Both the position numbers and the translations under genes were made by a program. Positions 18,196 to 26,870 of a DNA stretch of 64,000 bases are shown here, in pieces. Each line of letters begins with the position of its first letter. The stretch's first letter is position 1. The DNA comes from Aliagarivorans taiwanensis DSM 22990 (GTDB lineage Bacteria > Pseudomonadota > Gammaproteobacteria > Enterobacterales > Celerinatantimonadaceae). The notes beneath the pieces were generated by a model. It saw only the letters and a list, made by a program, of their open reading frames with translations. It had not been told where the DNA came from and searched no databases. The DNA is taken from the NCBI RefSeq assembly GCF_000429505.1, contig NZ_AUBZ01000019.1, positions 43,076 to 107,075 on the forward strand, in the 5' to 3' direction.

Positions 18196-19441
18196 AGCTG
18201 TACTCCGTTACGTCGTTCTTTACTAAAGCCGAAAGATCATCAGCAAACCGCGCAATCACCTTAGCTTTGTTCAAGTTTTCTACCGCGTATTCCCGCGCGA
18301 TAGTGTTGGTAGAAGTGGTGTCAGTAGCAAGGACCTGCTTTAAACCTTTTATAAACGCGTCAGTATTTTCAGGCTCAACGCAGGTATAAATGCCTGGATA
18401 TTTTGTGGCGATTTTTCCTAGCTCCGTATCGGCTTCGGCTGTCACCAAAGCATGCCCGCCGGCTGAGAGAATATTAGTAAGCTTTGAGGGCAGAACCGCG
18501 TCGGCTGCGCCTTTCCTTTGCACCACCAAATGCACATCGGCCATGGCTAATATCTGTGGGACATCTTCCCAAGGCTGCAAAGGCATAAACTGCAGGTTAG
18601 ATAAGCCCCGCTCATCAGCCAATTGCTCTAGTGTGTTGCGGTAGGCGCCTGAGCCAATAATCACAAACTTCACCTCTGAGTGTCCCGCTAGCGCCTCGGC
18701 GGCATCGAGTACCACCTCCAAGCCCTGCTTTTGGCCAATGTTGCCCGAGTAGAGCACCAACTTATCGGCCTCGTTAAAGCCCCACTCTTTACGCTTAGCC
18801 TTGCCACACACCTCAGGGGTAACAAAATCGGTGTCAGCCCAGTTAGGGAAGAACAATAACCGTTGCTTCGCTACACCTTTGGCGGCAGCGTTATCTAACA
18901 TGCTATAGGAGATAGACGATACACAATCAAAGCGCTTGATTAGCCATGCCTCATAACCCTTAGCCAAACGAGCTAATAGCCCATGAGATGCCATGCCCAA
19001 GCCAAACATGGCATCGACCTCAAAGTCTTGAATATGCATCACCGACTTTGCGCCAGTTAGCTTGGCAAACAACAAGGCAGCAGGGGCACAAAAAAGGGTG
19101 GGTTGAACGCTTACTACTACGTCGGGTTTAGAACGCAATAGGCTAAATAAAGGAACCAATGAGCTGATAGCAAACGAGGCTAAATGCAACAATCGCTTGA
19201 GCGTACTGGGACTACGAGGCACATACAGCGGAGCTCGTTTTATCACCACACCATCAGCTACATTGGTGGACCAACGGTTTTTAAAGCCTTTATGTATTTG
19301 CCACTCAGGGTAGTAAGGCGGCGCAGTCACTACGTTAACGTGATGGTTTAATGCGACTAACTTACAAGCCATTTCACCGGAGTATTTGCCAATGCCGGTT
19401 AGCTCGGGAGCATAATTAATACCATATAGGACGATATTCAA
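18185..19441 (-). CDS. wcaI: Glycosyltransferase, WcaI-like (GT4)
   Basis: 418 residues. [25 protein letters not shown] followed by [11 protein letters not shown] is the signature of the WcaI-type colanic-acid transferases, probably fucosyltransferases. The C-terminal half has [14 protein letters not shown] and [20 protein letters not shown], the GT-B nucleotide-sugar side. The ATG overlaps the last codons of the preceding glycosyltransferase frame (ATGA, four bases). Adjacency to gmd/fcl supports GDP-fucose use, but this is inference. Confidence 0.85.
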   Translation of the reverse strand: MNIVLYGINYAPELTGIGKYSGEMACKLVALNHHVNVVTAPPYYPEWQIHKGFKNRWSTNVADGVVIKRAPLYVPRSPSTLKRLLHLASFAISSLVPLFSLLRSKPDVVVSVQPTLFCAPAALLFAKLTGAKSVMHIQDFEVDAMFGLGMASHGLLARLAKGYEAWLIKRFDCVSSISYSMLDNAAAKGVAKQRLLFFPNWADTDFVTPEVCGKAKRKEWGFNEADKLVLYSGNIGQKQGLEVVLDAAEALAGHSEVKFVIIGSGAYRNTLEQLADERGLSNLQFMPLQPWEDVPQILAMADVHLVVQRKGAADAVLPSKLTNILSAGGHALVTAEADTELGKIATKYPGIYTCVEPENTDAFIKGLKQVLATDTTSTNTIAREYAVENLNKAKVIARFADDLSALVKNDVTEYSYDQ

Positions 19442-20373
19442 TCCTCTGCCCCCTGATTTGATAGCTGATAACCTGTTAATAACTCTAACTGTTTAACCTT
19501 GTCTTTGGGCAAGTCGTACTGCCCTAACACTTGTTCTGCTTCCATACACTTCAGATCAACCAGCGCTCGATACCAAAACCCTTGCATGAAATGGTAAGCA
19601 AAGCCCCTCGCACCATCCAAAAAACCTAACTGTATGAAGTAACGGTAAAGAAAATACTACAAAGGTCTTAAAAAATAAGGCAGTCGTTGATAAACCCGTT
19701 CTTTCAATAAGCGTTTTAGGCGGATCTTAAGCCCTGTATTCGGAGTCATTGTGGAATCGCTAGCGGAGTGTATTTTTCTTAACATTATGTCGATCATTTC
19801 ACGAGTCGCATATTTATTGTGCTTATCAATAAACCAACTCACCGAATTAAGATTATCGTCATAAAATCCGCCCTTAAGTTCTACAGAATAACCGCTATCA
19901 AGTACAATATGCTCGTCCATCCACTTTTGCTCAATGTGCGCGGTTCCCTTACGAAACAAACGCAACATTGGCAGCGGGTAACGACCGCCAAAGCGCACCC
20001 ATTTCCCTAGAAAAACATGTCGACGATTAAGAATAGCGCCATTACAATCCCCATCTGCGCTAGCCACAAAGTCAAGAATACTTCTCGTTAATTCGCCATC
20101 AATATACTCATCCGCATCAAGCCTCATAACCCATTCAGTCTGAATGTTACAGTTGTCCATAGCCCATTGGAACTGTTGGGCTTGGTTTACAAAAGCATTC
20201 TGATAAAAATCACCACCAAGGTTTGTTGACAGTTCTTTTGTCTTATCGGAAGAGTAAGAGTCGACTATAACGACTCTATCAACTATAGGAGCAATTGATT
20301 TGATACACCTTGATACGTGAACCTGTTCGTTATAGGTTAAAATCACAGCCGTTATTTTATTCCTAGAGGGCAT
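19438..20373 (-). pseudogene. GT2-family glycosyltransferase split by an in-frame amber codon
   Basis: The frame starts at the ATG at 20371-20373 (MPSRNKITAVILTYNEQVHVS), a GT-A domain with the metal site MRLDADEY. It reads to LPYFLRPL and then meets TAG at 19657-19659. The same frame continues without a shift as YFLYRYFIQLGFLDGARGFA and FMQGFWYRALVDLK down to 19438, the normal C-terminus of this class (WaaE/KdtX-like, FLDG-G-A pattern). One nonsense base therefore separates a 238-residue catalytic part from a 72-residue membrane-associated tail. The truncated enzyme might keep some activity. The start overlaps the wcaF-like gene end. Confidence 0.85.
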
Positions 20374-20920
20374 TGCCACGATCCCTGGATTTAATTGGCT
20401 TGGCTGGATTTCCTCCATAAACAAGCCATGCATCTAAGTTTTTAAACACGGCTGAACGGGCGCCAACTACGGCACCTTCCCCTATATTTACACCGGGCCC
20501 TACAAATGCTTCAGCACAAATCCATGCTTCCTTTCCAATAACGACAGGCGACAACACCAACGGATGTAAAGAATCATTATAATTGTGCGTGCTCGCACAA
20601 AGGCTCACATTTTGACTTACTATCGCCCTCTCTCTAATTGTAATAAAGCCTTGATTATAAACACGAACCCCGGGGCCAATGGTAGCATTCGCTTCAACTT
20701 CTAGATTGGCAGGCAACCAGATATCTGCACTTGGGTAAATCCTCGCTAACTTATGCACACTGGCACCCATAACATTAAGAACCCAACACCTATAACGGAA
20801 AAGAGGAACTGGGCTAAACTTGAAAAAACAAAATTTCACGGACAACCAAAGAAAACGATAAAGCCTATCCTTTAGCGTAAAGACTGAATCATGTTGCGTT
20901 TTTTTCTCTAAAACCAGCAT
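20363..20920 (-). CDS. wcaF: WcaF-like acetyltransferase (hexapeptide repeat)
   Basis: 185 residues. The left-handed beta-helix repeats are visible (IGPGVRVYNQGFITIRERAI, then VVIGKEAWICAEAFVGPGVNIGEGAVVGARS), and SLCASTHNYND contains the catalytic histidine region. This pattern fits the putative colanic-acid acetyltransferase WcaF, which would O-acetylate a sugar of the repeat unit using acetyl-CoA. GAGGG precedes the ATG and lies across the previous gene's stop. Confidence 0.85.
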   Translation of the reverse strand: MLVLEKKTQHDSVFTLKDRLYRFLWLSVKFCFFKFSPVPLFRYRCWVLNVMGASVHKLARIYPSADIWLPANLEVEANATIGPGVRVYNQGFITIRERAIVSQNVSLCASTHNYNDSLHPLVLSPVVIGKEAWICAEAFVGPGVNIGEGAVVGARSAVFKNLDAWLVYGGNPAKPIKSRDRGNAL

Positions 20921-20922
20921 TT

Positions 20923-22059
20923 TTATCCCTCTAGTCTAGAGACAAAGTTAGGGCGTTCAGAATCACCATTCAACCATGAGTACAGCTTCAACAGTCTTTC
21001 TTTGACAATGCCCTTTTCGAACTCGCTAGAGATCAACTCCCTTGCCTTTAAATGCATTTCAATCTTTTCATCATAAGGTAATGAAAGATAATAAAGGATT
21101 CCGTTAGCTATAGAATCCTTAGTCGTCCCTATCTCAATGCTACATTTACCCTCGAAACCCTCATCAAGATTGCACGATTTAGTCATCAGAGTTGGCAACC
21201 CATAGCTCCAAGACTCTAGTATGGCCATGGGTAACCCCTCGCTAAAGGAAGGTAAAATAAAAAGATGGGAAGAAACGAAAGCTTCCTCTTTCTTGCGCCC
21301 GGTTACCTCGCCATGAAAGTTAACATTTGCACAAGACTCCACTACGTCTAAAAAGCTTTCGTAATATTCTCCCTTACCCCAGCCATATATATCCAACACT
21401 AACTTCGCTCCCGTTTCTGCCACCTGAGAAACTGCCTCAACAAGAGTTATCACATTTTTCTTTTTGTCGATCCTTCCGATATAAAGCAGTTTAAAAACCT
21501 GGCCTTCTATAACAGCAGTCGAAGTTGCTACAGGTAATTCAACCCCATTTGGTATTAACGCCACATCCCCTTGATAGCCAAACCTTTTCACATCCAAAAT
21601 TTCTTTCCGAGTCAAAACCTGAAGCACATCTGCTTGTTGTATGTTTTCATTCTGAAATAACCAACGTAAAACTCTTTTTTGCCACGCTTTATTTTCAACA
21701 ATCCATTTCTCTAACATACCATGAGGTGACACAACCAACTTGGCTCCTGTCAGCCTTTTTGCACTGGTTCCTACTACCGACAGGTAGTTCCATATGCCAT
21801 GCTGATGTATTATTTCTGGGTGCCAGGCCTTTAACTGCTTCAGCATTTTCGGAAAGTAGGAAAACCTTCCCCTGAGAAACCCGGGAGAAAACGACAAGTT
21901 CACCTTTGAAACATCTACCACTTCGTTAAAGTTAGTTTCTTTAACTGAAAAAATAACACAGTCGACTTCACCACTAATACAACGAGCATGCTCTAGAACA
22001 ACAACAGAAACTCCACCACCTGAACTAGTAACTGCATTAGCTATTATAGAAATTTTCAT
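20923..22059 (-). CDS. Glycosyltransferase family 4
   Basis: 378 residues, GT-B fold. VTSSGGGVSVVVLEHARCI at the N-terminus, VSPHGMLEKWIVENKAWQKR in the acceptor domain, then FKLLYIGRIDKKKNV and the E-x7-E site in PSFSEGLPMAILESWSYGLP for the nucleotide sugar. It belongs to the AT-rich cassette. The PHGMLEPW-type motif is common in transferases acting early on lipid-linked oligosaccharides. Donor and acceptor unknown. Confidence 0.88.
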   Translation of the reverse strand: MKISIIANAVTSSGGGVSVVVLEHARCISGEVDCVIFSVKETNFNEVVDVSKVNLSFSPGFLRGRFSYFPKMLKQLKAWHPEIIHQHGIWNYLSVVGTSAKRLTGAKLVVSPHGMLEKWIVENKAWQKRVLRWLFQNENIQQADVLQVLTRKEILDVKRFGYQGDVALIPNGVELPVATSTAVIEGQVFKLLYIGRIDKKKNVITLVEAVSQVAETGAKLVLDIYGWGKGEYYESFLDVVESCANVNFHGEVTGRKKEEAFVSSHLFILPSFSEGLPMAILESWSYGLPTLMTKSCNLDEGFEGKCSIEIGTTKDSIANGILYYLSLPYDEKIEMHLKARELISSEFEKGIVKERLLKLYSWLNGDSERPNFVSRLEG

Positions 22060-22078
22060 TTCGAGTAGACACCATTAT

Positions 22079-23533
22079 TCAAGAACCCCTAACAAAACCG
22101 CTTCCAACATACCGTTTCAACTTGTATGCAACAAAAAATTTTATTACAAAAAAAGAAAGCCAAACGGCAAAAAAGTAATATGACCAAGATGTTAGCGCAA
22201 ACACAGCCCTCGTTGCCATAAGCAAAAGTAGTGTTAAAACAAGGTACAGCACCGCATAATAAGGATTTCGTTTTGCATTAGAAAGATTATCGTCTAAAGA
22301 AGAAGCCACAAAAGCGTGCAACACAGAACCTATCAATATAGCAAAAACTCCTCCCACCCAATACAAATCACCAACGATAGATTCTGAAGTCCACGGTAAC
22401 CTTTCCGGCCAAACATGTTCCATCTCATACTTAGGTTTTCCAGGCCATATAAACCTGGGTATCCAGTTCAAAAAAGCAACAGAAAGAAATGTCTTCAAAT
22501 CAGTATAAGGAAACTTCTCAGGGACAAAATAAATAATATTGGTCAGCCAATAGAAGTTATCATCATGATGGAAGCCTACCGTTTCTCTACCTGTCTGGGA
22601 CATTAAATCTGTTCCCATGTTTCCCCAACCGCTTACTCTTGCAAGAACCATCTGATCAAAGACAAACAACATGAAAACAATAAGCGTAGGGAAAACAAAA
22701 AAAGCGGCCACTTTACGCTTATCCAACAAAACCAAAACAGCCAACACTTGGCAAAATGAAAACAAAACCGGAGCCCTTGCTCCTTTTAAGGTATAAACCA
22801 AAATAACGAAGCAAATAAGCAATGCAAAAAACAACTTGGAAAAAATATTTCGAGACCAAGATGCTCGCAGCGTCAATAAACTAGGCAAAGCAAAAAAGCC
22901 TAACTCGCAAATCGTGTCAATCAAGCTTGCTATGTTTCCTCTCCCCTCTACAACATTTCTCAGAACTGTTGTAGAACGGCCTTTTGAAAGCTCAACAAAG
23001 ACGTTCCAAAAGTCTAGATCAGTAAGATAAAGCCAACGTCCCCACTGAAGAACAACAAAAAACACTATCAAATAGGTTACAGGTTTTATTGGAATTGTAG
23101 AAGTTACCTTTACGTCGGACTCAGGAGCGGCTATCGACATCACTCGATGCAGCACTCCAAATCTCAAGTATCTATTAGCAAAGAAATATGCAACCTCAAA
23201 CATCAGCACGTAAATATAAATCATTTTCAACGCAGAGAACAACATACTCCCCGAAAACTCATCAAGTCCATTTTGAACTAGAAGCGAATCTTGTAAGAGC
23301 AGAAAAACTAGCGATAACATTATTAAAGGCCTAGATTTAAGAAATGCTTTATCAGCCCCCCTAGCTAACTCTATGAAAAATACAGCAGAGATATAAGCTA
23401 TCAGCAAAAAGGAAAACAAAGAAACAAGAAAATAGTTAGCAACACCTAGAGACTCTACAAGCCACATTAGCAAAAAGCATGCGGACAAAATCAAATACGC
23501 GATAACACTAGTCAAGCTGACCTCTTTTTTCAT
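22079..23533 (-). CDS. Oligosaccharide repeat-unit polymerase-like membrane protein (Wzy candidate)
   Basis: About 484 residues with 11-12 hydrophobic segments and a long hydrophilic loop (around SQTGRETVGFHHDDNFYWLTN). A later loop has WPGKPKYEMEH, and the protein sits between a flippase-sulfotransferase block and glycosyltransferase genes, as expected of Wzy. Sequence is otherwise poorly conserved, normal for polymerases. Three starts are possible: ATG at 23533 (used here), TTG at 23548, or TTG at 23515, which has the best ribosome site (AGAGG, spacing 5). All overlap the preceding gene's end. Confidence 0.7.
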   Translation of the reverse strand: MKKEVSLTSVIAYLILSACFLLMWLVESLGVANYFLVSLFSFLLIAYISAVFFIELARGADKAFLKSRPLIMLSLVFLLLQDSLLVQNGLDEFSGSMLFSALKMIYIYVLMFEVAYFFANRYLRFGVLHRVMSIAAPESDVKVTSTIPIKPVTYLIVFFVVLQWGRWLYLTDLDFWNVFVELSKGRSTTVLRNVVEGRGNIASLIDTICELGFFALPSLLTLRASWSRNIFSKLFFALLICFVILVYTLKGARAPVLFSFCQVLAVLVLLDKRKVAAFFVFPTLIVFMLFVFDQMVLARVSGWGNMGTDLMSQTGRETVGFHHDDNFYWLTNIIYFVPEKFPYTDLKTFLSVAFLNWIPRFIWPGKPKYEMEHVWPERLPWTSESIVGDLYWVGGVFAILIGSVLHAFVASSLDDNLSNAKRNPYYAVLYLVLTLLLLMATRAVFALTSWSYYFFAVWLSFFVIKFFVAYKLKRYVGSGFVRGS

Positions 23534-24746
23534 CAATAGACTTGTCAATTACATTCTTTATCGCTTTTGAATAGTTAGAGACGGAACACTTCTCACATGC
23601 GTCTATCGCATTTTGTGAGATCATCCCATACTCTGTCTCGTTAGCCATTAAGTTTGAGATAAATGCCTTAGCGCTATCGATATCTCTGTAATCACATATG
23701 TAGCCATCAAGTCCATGAGTCACTATGCTCCCTGAATTAGGAGAAGCAATCACTGGCACCCCCCTCGCCATTGCCTCGATAAGTGCTGATGGACACCCTT
23801 CGCAAGTGCTAGGAAAGTATACTGCATCAATACTATCTATGTAGCTAACCACCTTTTCACCGGGTACACTTCCTAGTAAATCCACATAACCTCTGAATTC
23901 TCGTTGGGCTATCTCACTGATGGCAACTGGTCCTAACATACTAAACTCACAGACGTCAGACATTTCCTTAGCTAGACTCAAGAAATAAGGAGCCCCTTTT
24001 CTTAGGGACACAGCACCTATAAAACCAACCCTAAAGACTCTATTTTTATTTAGTGTTCTCGCTCGACTACCAATCAATAAATCCTGACTAATAGGATAAG
24101 GTATAACCGTTACTTTTGAGCTATCCAGACCACTTTCTAACAGCTTTTCTTTTACAAAACTTGAAGCGCACGTGATGTGATCAAATAAAGGCCAAGATTC
24201 TTTTTCCACGCGGTCTATTATCTCCAAGTCCTTATTACCACAAGAGTCTTCCCAACCCGGCCATAGCTTTTGCTGTAACAAAGACTCTGAAATCTCAAAC
24301 CATGCCGGCGCTATGATTTGATCTCCTATCAACACGTTTTTATCAGAAGCCTTTCTTAGCAACTTAGGGTGCACGTTTCTAATAAACACATGAAACACCG
24401 AATCTCGCGTCAAACTAGAACCAATTTTATCGCTGATTCTTTCGTTAACCCATGGGTATAGACTTTTATTGGAAAACTCAGTGTTATAAAGAGGTCTAAA
24501 AAGCGTATCCCTGACATAGCTAATTATTTTAACTTCATCTGTAAAAACCTCATACCTTTGCAACAATCTATCGCCCAACGCAGTATTAAAAACTCTAACA
24601 AGTCGAGCCAAAAAACTGTCTATACGCCCTGGGCTAGAAAACCACTCCACATGAATCTCTTTTAAATAGCCTATTTTGTCCAAGGCTTTTGGTATTTGAT
24701 AACGAAGTCTGGAATGCCCTTGAATGAATATCACGCTACATTTCAT
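23508..24746 (-). CDS. Glycosyltransferase family 4
   Basis: 412 residues. The C-terminal domain shows FRVGFIGAVSLRKGAPYFLSL and YFPSTCEGCPSALIEAMARGVPVIAS, the donor site of GT4 enzymes. The N-terminal part (CSVIFIQGHSRLRYQIPKAL) is less typical. It belongs to the AT-rich polysaccharide cassette, with the sulfotransferase gene 15 bases upstream. Donor sugar unknown. Confidence 0.85.
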   Translation of the reverse strand: MKCSVIFIQGHSRLRYQIPKALDKIGYLKEIHVEWFSSPGRIDSFLARLVRVFNTALGDRLLQRYEVFTDEVKIISYVRDTLFRPLYNTEFSNKSLYPWVNERISDKIGSSLTRDSVFHVFIRNVHPKLLRKASDKNVLIGDQIIAPAWFEISESLLQQKLWPGWEDSCGNKDLEIIDRVEKESWPLFDHITCASSFVKEKLLESGLDSSKVTVIPYPISQDLLIGSRARTLNKNRVFRVGFIGAVSLRKGAPYFLSLAKEMSDVCEFSMLGPVAISEIAQREFRGYVDLLGSVPGEKVVSYIDSIDAVYFPSTCEGCPSALIEAMARGVPVIASPNSGSIVTHGLDGYICDYRDIDSAKAFISNLMANETEYGMISQNAIDACEKCSVSNYSKAIKNVIDKSIDEKRGQLD

Positions 24747-24761
24747 CGAAGCCCCTCACTT

Positions 24762-25538
24762 TTACTGCAACTCATCAAACACACTGTTTAACTCCTTCAG
24801 CTTATTCATCTGTAACGTAGTGAAATCATGGTTAAATCCAGCCCCAACAAAAGGAATGTCGTTCACCTTATGGGCACTAATCTTGCGCGACTTTTCTTCC
24901 ATGCCAACCATGTTAGACTTTGTGAACTTAAGTATAACCCGATCTACTTTTTCGTTTGAGACATTCAAATCCAAGAACGAGACTATCTCACCTAGCTTTT
25001 TCCTAGTGTCTATAACAAGGTCTTCATAAGAGACAAACAAAACATCGAATTTCTCTTTGTTTTGTCGATAAGATCTAACGTGCTGATCCCACCGCCCATA
25101 ACCGTCAACCTGACCTTCAATGAAGGAGTCAAAAAAAGCCATGAAATCATTCTTGACTCTCCCCTCCCTGACATTGTGATTAAAGTAAGAAGCCACTACT
25201 TTTCTCACATCCCTGTAAACATATACGACCTTGCAATTTTTTTTAGGTAAAACATCACCATTTTCGTGAGTCTTAACAAGCATTCTTTTAAACTTTTTTC
25301 TAACTCTAAGTTGAGAAAGAAACTCTTCACTGCCAGGAGCAAAAACATCTACATTGTCGAAATCCACATTCAAGCCATACATCAACTCAACTAACATCAA
25401 CTTTAGCCATGTGTTTCCAGATTTGGGGTAAGACGCCAAAATCACATCTTGTTCATTCACCAACTTCATATTCACAAAATTTCGAGCACTTCTTAAGAAT
25501 TTGCTTTTTTGCAGTTTGTTCTTTATCAGTCTCAGCAT
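24762..25538 (-). CDS. Sulfotransferase domain protein
   Basis: 258 residues. The 5'-phosphosulfate loop VILASYPKSGNTWLKLMLVE (about residues 32-51) and the 3'-phosphate site VYRDVRKVVASYFNH with VSYEDLV identify a PAPS-dependent sulfotransferase of the Sulfotransfer_1 type. Embedded between flippase and glycosyltransferase genes, it probably sulfates a sugar of the exopolysaccharide in the cytoplasm before export. This would make the product a sulfated polymer, typical of marine bacteria. Substrate position is inferred from context only. Confidence 0.85.
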   Translation of the reverse strand: MLRLIKNKLQKSKFLRSARNFVNMKLVNEQDVILASYPKSGNTWLKLMLVELMYGLNVDFDNVDVFAPGSEEFLSQLRVRKKFKRMLVKTHENGDVLPKKNCKVVYVYRDVRKVVASYFNHNVREGRVKNDFMAFFDSFIEGQVDGYGRWDQHVRSYRQNKEKFDVLFVSYEDLVIDTRKKLGEIVSFLDLNVSNEKVDRVILKFTKSNMVGMEEKSRKISAHKVNDIPFVGAGFNHDFTTLQMNKLKELNSVFDELQ

Positions 25539-25541
25539 TAC

Positions 25542-26870
25542 TCACACCCTCTGGCAACTAACAACATACACTTTATTAATTTCCATCAAAAGAAACACAC
25601 ATACCCACCCGCCAAACACAGACGACCATATAGGAAAGGAATACACTCCCATTAAACCAGCACAAACAGCACTGACTACAACAGAAATAAAAGTCGTTGC
25701 AAAAAAAACAAACGAGTACCTCGTGTGTTTATTCACAGAAAGCAGAAACACTTCTAATATTTGCCAAACAGCCATAACCGCCGAATATATCAGCAAGAAC
25801 CCAAACAATCGTTTATCAAACTCAAGGGAATCACCAACCCACAACTTAAATACCGACTCACCACAAAGCAATCCTAATAAGAAGTACAACAAGACAGCAA
25901 AGGGCATCACTCTTAAAACCTTGTTCAGCAACTCCCTAACTTTTAGCAAATCACCATTAGAGTTAAGTCTATTCACTTCGGACCACAGAGACCTTCCCAA
26001 TATACTTACCAACTGCCCTCCACACCTAGTTAACAATCTAAGCGAGTTAAATACAGCAACTATTTGAGAACCAAACAACGCTCCAACAACAATCAGACTC
26101 CCTTGCAAGTAAATTGCATTTGAAATTGGCAGCAGCATAAATGCAATTGAACCAACCATGCTACTTCGAATATAAAACCAGCTAAAAGTCGTCTTCTTAG
26201 GGATTACGTGTCGAACGCTCCCCCTTATCAAAGCAAAAAGCACGAAGGCAACTAAAAGTAATGAAAACATCATTAAAAATGAAGACAGGACTGCCTTACC
26301 TCCAAGAACCGCTGAAATCAAAAGACTGAAAGTAAAGAAAAACCTGGCTACGGTTTGATAAATGATAGTTATATGATATCTACCAACACACCTAAAGCTA
26401 GAGGACGCGAAATTTATGATAAGGTTAAGGTACACTGCAACATACAAAAGTAAAAAGCTATAGAACGCCTCCGAATTAGATATATGGGAAAACGGATAAT
26501 CGATAAAACTTGCAATAATCTTGGCAGATAAGGCGAGCAAGACAGCCACAAAAGCAAACACAAATGATATAAAAACAATGGTAGAGAAAAATACTTCTTT
26601 ACACTTTTTGTACTCACGCCTTCTATAATGATTTTCGAGATCATTACTAGCAACGTTCACCAACCCTAAATCACTAAACATGAAAAAGGACGGTAGCGCA
26701 AACAAAACCAACCATTCACCATAATAAGGAGCCCCCCAATAACTAAGAAGAAGAGGGACAGAAACCAATTGAAGAATCATTGCAAGAGCGTTGCTCCCAG
26801 CCAGAGCAAGCATTGACTTAAAAACTCTACCAAACATTCTACGCAAAATCTCTGATGGCCTAACAATCAA
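25542..26870 (-). CDS. Oligosaccharide flippase (Wzx-like)
   Basis: 442 residues with about 12-14 membrane segments of the MATE/MVF polysaccharide transporter type: SNALAMILQLVSVPLLLSYW, GEWLVLFALPSFFMFSDLGL and NVASNDLENHYRRREYKK early on. It should flip the undecaprenyl-linked repeat unit across the inner membrane for Wzy. It overlaps the wzc-like gene by four bases and is strongly AT-rich, like the rest of the cassette. Confidence 0.88.
   Translation of the reverse strand: MIVRPSEILRRMFGRVFKSMLALAGSNALAMILQLVSVPLLLSYWGAPYYGEWLVLFALPSFFMFSDLGLVNVASNDLENHYRRREYKKCKEVFFSTIVFISFVFAFVAVLLALSAKIIASFIDYPFSHISNSEAFYSFLLLYVAVYLNLIINFASSSFRCVGRYHITIIYQTVARFFFTFSLLISAVLGGKAVLSSFLMMFSLLLVAFVLFALIRGSVRHVIPKKTTFSWFYIRSSMVGSIAFMLLPISNAIYLQGSLIVVGALFGSQIVAVFNSLRLLTRCGGQLVSILGRSLWSEVNRLNSNGDLLKVRELLNKVLRVMPFAVLLYFLLGLLCGESVFKLWVGDSLEFDKRLFGFLLIYSAVMAVWQILEVFLLSVNKHTRYSFVFFATTFISVVVSAVCAGLMGVYSFPIWSSVFGGWVCVFLLMEINKVYVVSCQRV

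Noticed and set aside
25501..26067. 188-codon frame on the plus strand
   Set aside because: It lies antisense to the flippase gene; composition is low complexity and it lacks a ribosome site or family pattern. A shadow frame.
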